DNA of 64,000 bases, from contig OZ020589.1 in the NCBI GenBank assembly GCA_963971535.1, forward strand, positions 53,253,188 to 53,317,187. Reading direction: 5' to 3'. The notes under the pieces are model-generated. The model saw only the letters and a program-made list of their open reading frames with translations. It was not told the origin of the DNA and ran no database searches. Both the position numbers and the translations under genes were made by a program. Positions 21,441 through 34,627 of this stretch are shown piece by piece. Position 1 is the first letter of the stretch; each line of letters opens with the position of its first letter. The stretch is from Notolepis coatsorum. Its lineage: Eukaryota > Chordata > Actinopteri > Aulopiformes > Paralepididae.

Positions 21441-23675
21441 TTTATCATTATTACTGTCATCAACTGTAGTTTATCATTATTACTGTCATCAACTGTAGTT
21501 TATCTGTATTACTGTCATCAACTGTAGTTTATCTGTATTACTGTCATCAACTGTAGTTTATCTGTATTACTGTGATCAACTGTAGTTTATCTGTATTACT
21601 GTCATCAACTGTAGTTTATCATTATTAATGTCATCAACTGTAGTTTATCTGTATTACTGTCATCAACTGTAGTTTATCATTATTACTGTCATCAACTGTA
21701 GTTTATCATTATTACTGTCATCAACTGTAGTTTATCTGTATTACTGTCATCAACTGTAGTGTATCATTATTACTGTCATCAACTGTAGTTTATCTGTATT
21801 ACTGTCATCAACTGTAGTTTATCATTATTACTGTCATCAACTGTAGTTTATCTGTATTACTGTCATCAACTGTAGTTTATCTGTATTACTGTCATCGACT
21901 GTAGTTTATCATTATTACTGTCATCAACTGTAGTTTATCTGTATTACTGTCATCAACTGTAGTTTATCTGTATTACTGTCATCAACTGTAGTTTAAATTC
22001 ATTAGTGTGATCAACTGTAGTTTAAATGCATTAGTGTCATCAACTGTAGTTTATCTGTATTACTGTCATCAACTGTAGTTTATCTGTATTACTGTCATCA
22101 ACTGTAGTTTATCTGTATCACTGTCATCAACTGTAGTTTATCATTATTACTGTCATCAACTGTAGTTTATCTGTATTACTGTCATCAACTGTAGTTTATC
22201 TGTATTACTGTCATCAACTGTAGTTTATCTGTATTACTGTCATCAACTGTAGTTTATCTGTATTACTGTCATCAACTGTAGTTTAAATGCATTAGTGTCA
22301 TCAACTGTAGTTTATCATTATTACTGTCATCAACTGTAGTTTATCTGTATTACTGTCATAAACTGTAGTTTATCATTATTACTGTCATCAACTGTAGTTT
22401 ATCATTATTACTGTCATCAACTGTAGTTTATCTGTATTACTGTCATCAACTGTAGTTTATTTTTATTACTGTGATCAACTGTAGTTTATCTTTATTACTG
22501 TGATCAACTGTAGTTTATCTGTATTACTGTCATCAACTGTAGTTTATCTGTATTACTGTCATCAACTGTAGTTTATCATTATTACTGTCATCAACTGTAG
22601 TTTATCATTATTACTGTCATCAACTGTAGTTTATCTGTATTACTGTCATCAACTGTAGTTTATCTGTATTACTGTCATCAACTGTAGTTTATCATTATTA
22701 CTGTCATCAACTGTAGTTTATCTGTATTTCTGTCATCAACTGTAGTTTATCTGTATTACTGTCATCAACTGTAGTTTATCATTATTACTGTCATCAACTG
22801 TAGTTTATCATTATTACTGTCATCAACTGTAGTTTATCATTATTACTGTCATCAACTGTAGTTTATCTGTATTACTGTCATCAACTGTAGTTTATCATTA
22901 TTACTGTCATCAACTGTAGTTTATCATTATTACTGTCATCAACTGTAGTTTATCATTATTACTGTCATCAACTGTAGTTTATCATTATTACTGTCATCAA
23001 CTGTAGTTTATCTGTATTACTGTCATCAACTGTAGTTTATCTGTATTACTGTCATCAACTGTAGTTTATCATTATTACTGTCATCAACTGTAGTTTATCT
23101 GTATTTCTGTCATCAACTGTAGTTTATCTGTATTACTGTCATCAACTGTAGTTTATCATTATTACTGTCATCAACTGTAGTTTATCATTATTACTGTCAT
23201 CAACTGTAGTTTATCATTATTACTGTCATCAACTGTAGTTTATCTGTATTACTGTCATCAACTGTAGTTTATCATTATTACTGTCATCAACTGTAGTTTA
23301 TCATTATTACTGTCATCAACTGTAGTTTATCATTATTACTGTCATCAACTGTAGTTTATCATTATTACTGTCATCAACTGTAGTTTATCTGTATTACTGT
23401 CATCAACTGTAGTTTATTTTTATTACTGTGATCAACTGTAGTTTATCTGTATTACTGTCATCAACTGTAGTTTATCATTATTACTGTCATCAACTGTAGT
23501 TTATCTGTATTACTGTCATCAACTGTAGTTTATCATTATTACTGTCATCAACTGTAGTTTATCATTATTACTGTCATCAACTGTAGTTTATCTGTATTAC
23601 TGTCATCAACTGTAGTTTATCATTATTACTGTCATCAACTGTAGTTTATCTGTATTACTGTCATCAACTGTAGTT
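21441..23675. repeat. 29-bp minisatellite, block 6
   Basis: About 77 units. It contains a paired marker, a TTTAAATTCATTAGTGTG unit followed by TTTAAATGCATTAGTGTC near 21990-22040, which recurs near 32,601, 33,072, 33,420, 34,212, 44,205, 48,703 and 53,283. Confidence 0.97.
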
Positions 23676-23677
23676 GC

Positions 23678-25202
23678 TCTGAGTTTCGTAAAAGTCAGTC
23701 AAAGCTTACTAAAAGCACGAGCAGTGAACTCCAAGCCCACGTGACTGAACTCAAACTAGAAAGAAACAGACTAAGAAACGACGTAAACTCCATGATCAAA
23801 ACTGCAAAAAAGAATTTCATCAATGACAAAACTGAGGAAAACAAAAACAAACCACGTGAACTTTGGAAATTACTCAATAATCAACTAGGATGCAGTAAAA
23901 AACTTAAAACCAGATTCTCAAACATAAACATAAAAACGGACAACACGCTCATCACAGACAAGCTGGATGTAGCCAATTACTTAAACATTTTCTTCACAAA
24001 CATAGCCACAACACTGGTAAACAAACTACCCTCCCACTCAGGGCTTTATGGGGTAGAACACATAGTAGCTTACTACAAAAACCTAGGGGTCCGAAAGGAC
24101 GACTTCAAGCTGGAAATGGTAACAACAGATGAGGTACTCAATAAACTGAGCGCCCTCCAACCTAACAAGGCCACTGGCCATGACAACATCCCCTCCAAAT
24201 TCCTCAGAGACTCAGCAGCCGCCATCACACCAATCATCACACACATAATAAACCTCTCCATAAAACAGGGACACGTCCCCAAGGACTTCAAAATTGCGAG
24301 GGTGACCCCTCTGCACAAAAAGGGCAGCAAATTAGACCCAGGCAACTACCGCCCTGTTTCTATTCTCACCTCCATCTCGAAAGTCATGGAAAAAATAGTC
24401 TACGAACAGGTCGAAAAGTACCTAGCGGAAAAAAATCTAATCTACGAATTCCAATCTGGCTTCAGAACATCCCACTCCACTGACACATGCCTTCTCTATT
24501 TGAATGACCACATCAAACAAGAGGTGGACGCAGGCAAATACTGCGGCATGGTCATGCTGGACCTACAAAAGGCCTTTGACACGGTCAATCACTCCATTCT
24601 GATTGACAAGCTAAAAGCAATTGGTTTTGATAGTCTATCAGTGAGCTGGATGCAATCCTACCTTGAGGGGAGGGAACAGATGGTGGAGGTAAACGGTACC
24701 CTATCCCCCCCCCTCACAGTGAGCTGTGGTGTTCCACAAGGAAGCATACTAGGACCGCTACTGTTCCTAATTTATGCAAATGACATGTCGTCAGCTTGTG
24801 ACTGCAACTTGTTCCTGTTTGCGGACGACTCAGCCCTGCTGGTCTCTGACAAGAACAAGTTACAGGTTGAAAAAACCCTCAGCTCGGAACTAGGCAGAAT
24901 CTGCATATGGCTCGCTGATAACAAACTATCATTACACATGGGCAAAACAGAGTCCATTCTCTTCGGTTCAAATAACAAACTCAGCAAGACCGACGGCTTC
25001 TCAGTTACAGTGGGTGACAATATTGTCACAAGGAAAGATGAAATTACCTACCTGGGTTCCATCCTAGAGGCTAATCTCTCCTGTGACAAAATGGCATCCA
25101 ATGTAATAAAAAAAGTCAACCAACGAACTCGATTCTTGTACCGGATCTCCTCTCTGGTAAACAAGAACACCCTGAAGACTCTGGCAGGAGCACTCATTCA
25201 AG
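23678..25202 (+). pseudogene. LINE ORF2 linker and reverse transcriptase, 5' piece (copy B)
   Basis: Open from the insertion edge. It shows the linker between endonuclease and reverse transcriptase (lysine-rich, KKNFINDKTEENKNKPRELW), then PNKATGHDNIPSKFLR, GNYRPVSIL, MLDLQKAFDTV, GVPQGSILGPLLFLIYAND and FADDSALL. All three catalytic aspartates are present. The frame is cut after LAGALIQ by the nested LINE; residues read past that point belong to the inserted sequence. It matches copy A closely (a handful of substitutions over 280 shared residues), so both came from a recent common source. Confidence 0.9.
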
Positions 25203-26185
25203 TTTCAAGTTTCAAGTTTCAAGTTTCTTTAATAGTTGTCATACAGAAGTACAGAATACTTTTGTACAAAATGCTTCTTACTGTTGCGCTCCAGAGACTG
25301 TGCATGACAAGATAAGTATGAAATAAAAACATAGTAAAAATTAGAAGTGAAAAAAGAGGTCACAGTGTTCAGTTTTGACATATGTACAATGTTCGTAGAC
25401 GTATTTACCATACAATATACAATACTGTGCAGTGTACTAATATACAATACAATATAGTGCAAGGCATAAATGGACGAGGTGCAGTTTAGGTACAATTCAC
25501 AGTAGGTGTACGAGTTGTAGTGCAAATCCTTTATCAATAAATATAAAGTGTAAGTGTGTTTGTGTGATCTAAAGTGTGGAGAGTGGGTGCTGCAGTGTGT
25601 TGTTTGTTTGAGTGAGTGTGTGCGTGTGGGTGTGTGTGCTGTGTGCATTTGATGGTTGTTGCATAGTGATTATTGTTCGTTTAGCGATTATTTTCGTTTA
25701 GCAGCCTGATGGCCTGGGGATAGAAGCTCCTTCTGAGTCTTTCTGTGCTCGCCATAAGACTCCGGTATCGCTTGCCTGACGGCAGCAGTTCAAAGAGGCA
25801 GTTGTTCGGGTGGCTCGAGTCCTTAATAATTCTCTTAGCCTTCCCCTTGCACCGCTTGTTGTAAATGTTCTGGAGGGTGGGAAGCCCCCCTCTAATTGTG
25901 CGTTCGGCTGAACGTGTCACTCTTTGTAGTCTGCTACGGTCTTGTGCAGTGCTATTCCCAAACCAGGAGGTGATGTTGCCGGTCAGGATGCTCTCTATTG
26001 TACATGAGTAGAAGTTCCTAAGGATCTTCTGACTGACTTGGAACTTCCTTAGGCGCCTGAGGAAGTAGAGGCGTTGTCGTGCCTTCTTCACAACACTGTC
26101 AATGTGTGTGGTCCATGTCAAGTCCTCGGATATGTGGGCTCCGAGGTACTTGAAACTGTTCACTCTCTCTGAAACTGTTCACAGG
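25203..26185 (-). mobile_element. Nested L2-group LINE fragment
   Basis: A 3' fragment on the minus strand lying inside LINE copy B. Its 3' end is a tandem of four GAAACTT heptamers (25200-25228 read on the minus strand). It is nearly identical to the corresponding part of the longer element at 54123-56521. At its 5' junction GAAACTGTTCAC occurs twice with CTCTCT between (about 26152-26183), a small duplication typical of LINE 5' junctions. Confidence 0.9.
25681..26163 (-). pseudogene. C-terminal part of L2-group LINE ORF2
   Basis: A 160-residue stretch beginning at FKYLGAHISEDLTW and containing KKARQRLYFLRRLRKF, NFYSCTIESILTG and LLPSGKRYRS, ending at RLLNENNR. This is the region after the reverse transcriptase in L2/Rex1/Maui-type LINEs of fish. 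The catalytic core is missing because of 5' truncation. Compare the 634-residue frame at 54595-56499. Confidence 0.9.
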
Positions 26186-26661
26186 GGTACTACGACTATG
26201 CCTGCACCTCATGGTACCAAAGCACCTCAAAGGCGCTAAAAACAAAATTACAAACATCTCAAAACAAACTGGTCAGACTACTGCTTGACCTTACTCCTAG
26301 AACCCACCTCACCCCTGCCCACTTTGACAACCTAGGATGGCTTAGAGTAGACGACAGAGTACAACAACTTGCAATGGGCCTGGTCTACAAGATACACTAC
26401 ACGACCAAGGTACCCATGTACATGTCAAAATACTTCCCAAAGGTCAGTGAATACCACGATCACAACACCAGAGGGAGCTCCACAAATCATGTTAAACCCA
26501 GATTCGGCTCAAATAAGGGACTAAACACGTTTCGCAATTATGCCACATCAATGTGGAACGCCCTACCCAAAGCTGTAAAGGAATGTGGATCACTACCCAC
26601 TTTCAAAACCTCTCTCAAGGGACACCTACGGGAGACTGCAATTCAACACTGGCCCCTGTAA
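26186..26661 (+). pseudogene. LINE ORF2 C-terminal piece (copy B)
   Basis: Continuation of the copy B frame after the nested LINE: GYYDYACTSWYQ, GWLRVDDRVQQLAMGLVYK, WNALPKAVK, SLPTFKTSLKGHLRE, ending at QHWPL. Unlike copy A it keeps what looks like the family's normal C-terminus. Confidence 0.85.
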
Positions 26662-27234
26662 ATATCCTAACCCAACCCCCTCCAATGTACAGTAATTTAC
26701 CTAGTATGGTTTTGTCAATAGTTCAATGTACAATTGTGTTTGTTTGTACAGTGTCTCCCCCCCCCCCCCCCCTCAATGTACAGTGTTACTTGTTTATACA
26801 GTGTGCCCCCCGCCCCCCCCCCCCCCAACCACCTCCAATGTAAATTACCCAGTATGGTTGTCAATATCCCAATGTACCCAACCCCCCCCACCCAACCTCC
26901 TCCAATGTACAGTTTCTACGTCAAATGTATATACCCTCTTTTCTTGACTCCTTCTGTATCACAAACAGTACTGTATTTGCAAATCTGGTATGTCATACAT
27001 GTATAGATGTAGCAGTACTGACTATCTGTATGTCATGTATGTCATATATGTCTATATGAATTGAAAATGGGGGACCCTGATGGAAACAAGACAAACGTCT
27101 TTCTCAGGTCTGCATCCCCTTAACAATTGTATGTATTGAGCCGTACTGTATTGTACCCATTCTGCAATCTGTTAAATAAAGTTTTCATTCATTCATTCAT
27201 TCATTCATTCATTCATTCATTCATTCATTCATTC

Positions 27235-30200
27235 AGTTTATCATTATTACTGTCATCAACTGTAGTTTATCTGTATTACTGTCATCAACTGTAGTTTATC
27301 ATTATTACTGTCATCAACTGTAGTTTATCATTATTACTGTCATCAACTGTAGTTTATCTGTATTACTGTCATCAACTGTAGTTTATCATTATTACTGTCA
27401 TCAACTGTAGTTTATCATTATTACTGTCATCAACTGTAGTTTATCTGTATTACTGTCATCAACTGTAGTTTATCTGTATTACTGTCATCAACTGTAGTTT
27501 ATCATTATTACTGTCATCAACTCTAGTTTATCTGTATTACTGTCATCAACTGTAGTTTATCTGTATTACTGTCATCAACTGTAGTTTATCTTTATATCTA
27601 TCATCAACTGTAGTTTATCATTATTACTGTCATCAACTGTAGTTTATCTGTATTACTGTCATCAACTGTAGTTTATCTGTATTACTGTCATCAACTGTAG
27701 TTTATCTGTATTACTGTCATCAACTGTAGTTTATCATTATTACTGTCATCAACTGTAGTTTATCTGTATTACTGTCATCAACTGTAGTTTATCTGTATTA
27801 CTGTCATCAACTGTAGTTTATCTGTATTACTGTCATCAACTGTAGTTTATCATTATTACTGTCATCAACTGTAGTTTATCTGTGTTACTGTCATCGACTG
27901 TAGTTTATCTTTATTACTGTCATCAACTGTAGTTTATCATTATTACTGTCATCAACTGTAGTTTATCTGTATTACTGTCATCGACTGTAGTTTATCTTTA
28001 TTACTGTCATCAACTGTAGTTTATCATTATTACTGTCATCGACTGTAGTTTATCATTATTACTGTCATCAACTGTAGTTTATCATTATTACTGTCATCAA
28101 CTGTAGTTTATCTGTATTACTGTCATCGACTGTAGTTTATCTTTATTACTGTCATCAACTGTAGTTTATCATTATTACTGTCATCGACTGTAGTTTATCA
28201 TTATTACTGTCATCAACTGTAGTTTATCATTATTACTGTCATCAACTGTAGTTTATCTGTATTACTGTCATCGACTGTAGTTTATCATTATTACTGTCAT
28301 CAACTGTAGTTTATCATTATTACTGTCATCAACTGTAGTTTATCTGTATTACTGTCATCAACTGTAGTTTATCATTATTACTGTCATCAACTGTAGGTTA
28401 TCTGTATTACTGTCATCAACTGTAGTTTATCATTATTACTGTCATCAACTGTAGTTTATCTGTATTACTGTCATCAACTGTAGTTTATCATTATTACTGT
28501 CATCAACTGTAGTTTATCTGTATTACTGTCATCAACTGTAGTTTATCTGTATTACTGTCATCAACTGTAGTTTATCTGTATTACTGTCATCAACTGTAGT
28601 TTATCATTATTACTGTCATCAACTGTAGTTTATCTGTATTACTGTCATCAACTGTAGTTTATCATTATTACTGTCATCAACTGTAGTTTATCTGTATTAC
28701 TGTCATCAACTGTAGTTTATCTGTATTACTGTCATCAACTGTAGTTTAAATGCATTAGTGTCATCAACTGTAGTTTATCATTATTACTGTCATCAACTGT
28801 AGTTTATCTGTATTACTGTCATCAACTGTAGTTTCTGTATTACTGTCATCAACTGTAGTTTATCTGTATTACTGTCATCAACTGTAGTTTATCATTATTA
28901 CTGTCATCAACTGTAGTTTATCTGTATTACTGTCATCCACTGTAGTTTATCTTTATTACTGTCATCAACTGTAGTTTATCATTATTACTGTCATCAACTG
29001 TAGTTTATCTGTATTACTGTCATCAACTGTAGTTTATCTGTATTACTGTCATCAACTGTAGTTTATCTTTATATCTATCATCAACTGTAGTTTATCATTA
29101 TTACTGTCATCAACTGTAGTTTATCTGTATTACTGTCATCAACTGTAGTTTATCTGTATTACTGTCATCAACTGTAGTTTATCATTATTACTGTCATCAA
29201 CTGTAGTTTATCTGTATTACTGTCATCAACTGTAGTTTATCTGTATTACTGTCATCAACTGTAGTTTATCTTTATATCTATCATCAACTGTAGTTTATCA
29301 TTATTACTGTCATCAACTGTAGTTTATCTGTATTACTGTCATCAACTGTAGTTTATCTGTATTACTGTCATCAACTGTAGTTTATCTGTATTACTGTCAT
29401 CAACTGTAGTTTATCATTATTACTGTCATCAACTGTAGTTTATCTGTATTACTGTCATCAACTGTAGTTTATCTGTATTACTGTCATCAACTGTAGTTTA
29501 TCTGTATTACTGTCATCAACTGTAGTTTATCATTATTACTGTCATCAACTGTAGTTTATCTGTGTTACTGTCATCGACTGTAGTTTATCTTTATTACTGT
29601 CATCAACTGTAGTTTATCATTATTACTGTCATCAACTGTAGTTTATCTGTATTACTGTCATCGACTGTAGTTTATCTTTATTACTGTCATCAACTGTAGT
29701 TTATCATTATTACTGTCATCGACTGTAGTTTATCATTATTACTGTCATCAACTGTAGTTTATCATTATTACTGTCATCAACTGTAGTTTATCTGTATTAC
29801 TGTCATCGACTGTAGTTTATCTTTATTACTGTCATCAACTGTAGTTTATCATTATTACTGTCATCGACTGTAGTTTATCATTATTACTGTCATCAACTGT
29901 AGTTTATCATTATTACTGTCATCAACTGTAGTTTATCTGTATTACTGTCATCGACTGTAGTTTATCATTATTACTGTCATCAACTGTAGTTTATCATTAT
30001 TACTGTCATCAACTGTAGTTTATCTGTATTACTGTCATCAACTGTAGTTTATCATTATTACTGTCATCAACTGTAGGTTATCTGTATTACTGTCATCAAC
30101 TGTAGTTTATCATTATTACTGTCATCAACTGTAGTTTATCTGTATTACTGTCATCAACTGTAGTTTATCATTATTACTGACATCAACTGTAGTTTATCTG

Positions 30201-30640
30201 TATTACTGTCATCAACTGTAGTTTATCTGTATTACTGTCATCAACTGTAGTTTATCTGTATTACTGTCATCAACTGTAGTTTATCATTATTACTGTCATC
30301 AACTGTAGTTTATCTGTATTACTGTCATCAACTGTAGTTTATCATTATTACTGTCATCAACTGTAGTTTATCTGTATTACTGTCATCAACTGTAGTTTAT
30401 CTGTATTACTGTCATCAACTGTAGTTTAAATGCATTAGTGTCATCAACTGTAGTTTATCATTATTACTGTCATCAACTGTAGTTTATCTGTATTACTGTC
30501 ATCAACTGTAGTTTCTGTATTACTGTCATCAACTGTAGTTTATCTGTATTACTGTCATCAACTGTAGTTTATCATTATTACTGTCATCAACTGTAGTTTA
30601 TCTGTATTACTGTCATCCACTGTAGTTTATCTTTATTACT
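27235..30640. repeat. 29-bp minisatellite, block 7, with a 1,680-bp higher-order duplication
   Basis: About 117 units. The stretch 27,410-28,960 recurs at 29,090-30,640 at an offset of exactly 1,680 bp (57 units of 29 plus one of 27), with only two differences seen. Marker units inside both copies, in the same order: TTTATCTTTATATCTATC, TTTATCTGTGTTACTG, CTGTAGGTTATC, TTTAAATGCATTAGTG, the 27-bp TTTCTG unit and CATCCACTG. Confidence 0.95.
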
Positions 30641-31044
30641 ATTACTATGATTTAGTTATATTATAATAAAATAGAAATTAGATAGTATATAGAAGTATAA
30701 TACATTATATAAGTGTGTGTGTGTGGGGGTGTGTGTGTGTAAATGAATTAACCTAAATATGTAGTTTGACTGATAGATAGACAAAATGGGTTTATTTATG
30801 TTGATTTAATTTGGTTGTGTTGATGTTAAATTTTTATTTATTTTTTGCAAAATGGGTATATTCTGTTTGGTTTTACACAATATGTCTATCGGTGTGTTGT
30901 ACGTGTGTAGGGGCAGGTATATATAAGATTTTTTCTTCTTCCTGTTCCTTTCGGCCATGGTATTTTTTGTGAATTATGTGAATATGTACTGTTGGACTGT
31001 GGTGATTCCATGTACGGATAAATAAAATGATGATGATGATGATG
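30641..31044 (+). mobile_element. Retroposon 3' tail with (GAT)n end
   Basis: A 404-bp AT-rich insertion that ends AATAAAATGATGATGATG, an A-rich signal followed by about five GAT triplets. ACT lies at both edges. No coding remains, so the parent family is uncertain; a microsatellite tail is usual for RTE/CR1-type LINEs. It contains (GT)n near 30713-30741 and CCTTTCGGCC near 30950. The minus-strand 60-aa frame in it is not credible. Confidence 0.6.
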
Positions 31045-34000
31045 ACTGTCATCAACTGTAGTTTATCATTATTACTGTCATCAACTGTAGTTTATCTGTA
31101 TTACTGTCATCGACTGTAGTTTATCTTTATTACTGTCATCAACTGTAGTTTATCATTATTACTGTCATCGACTGTAGTTTATCATTATTACTGTCATCAA
31201 CTGTAGTTTATCATTATTACTGTCATCAACTGTAGTTTATCTGTATTACTGTCATCGACTGTAGTTTATCTTTATTACTGTCATCAACTGTAGTTTATCA
31301 TTATTACTGTCATCGACTGTAGTTTATCATTATTACTGTCATCAACTGTAGTTTATCTGTATTACTGTCATCAACTGTAGTTTATCATTATTACTGTCAT
31401 CAACTGTAGTTTATCATTATTACTGTCATCAACTGTAGTTTATCATTATTACTGTCATCAACTGTAGTTTATCTGTATTACTGTCATCAACTGTAGTTTA
31501 TCTGTATTACTGTCATCGACTGTAGTTTATCATTATTACTGTCATCAACTGTAGTTTATCATTATTACTGTCATCAACTGTAGTTTATCTGTATTACTGT
31601 CATCGACTGTAGTTTATCATTATTACTGTCATCAACTGTAGTTTATCATTATTACTGTCATCAACTGTAGTTTATCTGTATTACTGTCATCGACTGTAGT
31701 TTATCATTATTACTGTCATCAACTGTAGTTTATCATTATTACTGTCATCAACTGTAGTTTATCTGTATTACTGTCATCAACTGTAGTTTATCATTATTAC
31801 TGTCATCAACTGTAGGTTAAATGCATTAGTGTCATCAACTGTAGTTTATCATTATTACTGTCATCAACTGTAGTTTATCTGTATTACTGTCATCAACTGT
31901 AGTTTATCTGTATTACTGTCATCAACTGTAGTTTATCATTATTACTGTCATCAACTGTAGTTTATCTGTATTACTGTCATCAACTGTAGTTGATCTGTAT
32001 TACTGTCATCAACTGTAGTTTATCTGTATTACTGTCATCAACTGTAGTTTATCATTATTACTGTCATCAATTGTAGTTTATCTGTATTACTGTCATCAAC
32101 TGTAGTTTATCTGTATTACTGTCATCAACTGTAGTTTATCTGTATTACTGTCATCAACTGTAGTTTATCTGTATTACTGTGATCAACTGTAGTTTATCTG
32201 TATTACTGTCATCAACTGTAGTTTATCATTATTACTGTCATCAACTGTAGTTTATCTGTATTACTGTCATCAACTGTAGTATATCATTATTACTGTCATC
32301 AACTGTAGTTTATCATTATTACTGTCATCAACTGTAGTTTATCTGTATTACTGTCATCAACTGTACTTTATCATTATTACTGTCATCAACTGTAGTTTAT
32401 CTGTATTACTGTCATCAACTGTAGTTTATCATTATTACTGTCATCAACTGTAATTTATCTGTATTACTGTCATCAACTGTAGTTTATCTGTATTACTGTC
32501 ATCGACTGTAGTTTATCATTATTACTGTCATCAACTGTAGTTTATCTGTATTACTGTCATCAACTGTAGTTTATCTGTATTACTGTCATCAACTGTAGTT
32601 TAAATTCATTAGTGTGATCAACTGTAGTTTAAATGCATTAGTGTCATCAACTGTAGTTTATCTGTATTACTGTCATCAACTGTAGTTTATCTGTATTACT
32701 GTCATCAACTGTAGTTTATCATTATTACTGTCATCGACTGTAGTTTATCTGTATTACTGTCATCAACTGTAGTTTATCATTATTACTGTCATCAACTGTA
32801 GTTTATCTGTATTACTGTCATCAACTGTAGTTTATCATTATTACTGTCATCAACCATCAACTGTAGTTTATCTGTATTACTGTCATCAACTGTAGTTTAT
32901 CTGTATTACTGTCATCAACTGTAGTTTATCTGTATTACTGTCATCAACTGTAGTTTATCTGTATTACTGTGATCAACTGTAGTTTATCTGTATTACTGTC
33001 ATCAACTGTAGTTTATCTGTATTACTGTCATCAACTGTAGTTTATCTGTATTACTGTCATCAACTGTAGTTTAAATTCATTAGTGTGATCAACTGTAGTT
33101 TAAATGCATTAGTGTCATCAACTGTAGTTTATCTGTATTACTGTCATCAACTGTAGTTTATCTGTATTACTGTCATCAACTGTAGTTTATCATTATTACT
33201 GTCATCGACTGTAGTTTATCTGTATTACTGTCATCAACTGTAGTTTATCATTATTACTGTCATCAACTGTAATTTATCTGTATTACTGTCATCAACTGTA
33301 GTTTATCTGTATTACTGTCATAGACTGTAGTTTATCATTATTACTGTCATCAACTGTAGTTTATCTGTATTACTGTCATCAACTGTAGTTTATCTGTATT
33401 ACTGTCATCAACTGTAGTTTAAATTCATTAGTGTGATCAACTGTAGTTTAAATGCATTAGTGTCATCAACTGTAGTTTATCTGTATTACTGTCATCAACT
33501 GTAGTTTATCTGTATTACTGTCATCAACTGTAGTTTATCATTATTACTGTCATCGACTGTAGTTTATCTGTATTACTGTCATCAACTGTAGTTTATCATT
33601 ATTACTGTCATCAACTGTAGTTTATCTGTATTACTGTCATCAACTGTAGTTTATCATTATTACTGTCATCAACCATCAACTGTAGTTTATCTGTATTACT
33701 GTCATCAACTGTAGTTTATCTGTATTACTGTCATCAACTGTAGTTTATCTGTATTACTGTCATCAACTGTAGTTTATCTGTATTACTGTGATCAACTGTA
33801 GTTTATCTGTATTACTGTCATCAACTGTAGTTTATCATTATTAATGTCATCAACTGTAGTTTATCTGTATTACTGTCATCAACTGTAGTTTATCATTATT
33901 ACTGTCATCAACTGTAGTTTATCATTATTACTGTCATCAACTGTAGTTTATCTGTATTACTGTCATCAACTGTAGTTTATCATTATTACTGTCATCAACT

Positions 34001-34627
34001 GTAGTTTATCTGTATTACTGTCATCAACTGTAGTTTATCATTATTACTGTCATCAACTGTAGTTTATCTGTATTACTGTCATCAACTGTAGTTTATCTGT
34101 ATTACTGTCATCGACTGTAGTTTATCATTATTACTGTCATCAACTGTAGTTTATCTGTATTACTGTCATCAACTGTAGTTTATCTGTATTACTGTCATCA
34201 ACTGTAGTTTAAAATTCATTAGTGTGATCAACTGTAGTTTAAATGCATTAGTGTCATCAACTGTAGTTTATCTGTATTACTGTCATCAACTGTAGTTTAT
34301 CTGTATTACTGTCATCAACTGTAGTTTATCTGTATTACTGTCATCAACTGTAGTTTATCATTATTACAGTCATCAACTGTAGTTTATCTGTATTACTGTC
34401 ATCAACTGTAGTTTATCTGTATTACTGTCATCAACTGTAGTTTATCTGTATTACTGTCATCAGTATTACTGTCATCAACTGTAGTTTATCTGTATTACTG
34501 TCATCAACTGTAGTTTATCATTATTACTGTCATCGACTGTAGTTTATCTGTATTACTGTCATCAACTGTAGTTTATCATTATTACTGTCATCAACTGTAG
34601 TTTATCTGTATTACTGTCATCAACTGT
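31045..34627. repeat. 29-bp minisatellite, block 8
   Basis: About 123 units. It contains a second higher-order repeat, marked by CAACCATCAACTG (a 7-bp expansion) at 32,851 and 33,670, an offset of 819 bp or 28 units plus 7. The last units before the LTR element include the odd junction GTCATCAGTATTACTG near 34,461, also present before the second LTR element near 58,285. Confidence 0.96.

Larger units (their letters stand above)
23676..27234 (+). mobile_element. CR1-group LINE, copy B, interrupted by an L2-group LINE
   Basis: A longer copy of the same family as 11361-13313. AGTT occurs at both edges (23672-23675 and 27235-27238), a possible 4-bp target duplication. The insertion is in two pieces, 23676-25202 and 26186-27234, separated by a 983-bp fragment of another LINE. 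The 3' UTR has the same C runs and AATGTACAGT strings as copy A and ends in AATAAAGTTTTC followed by about 13 ATTC tetramers. Confidence 0.9.
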
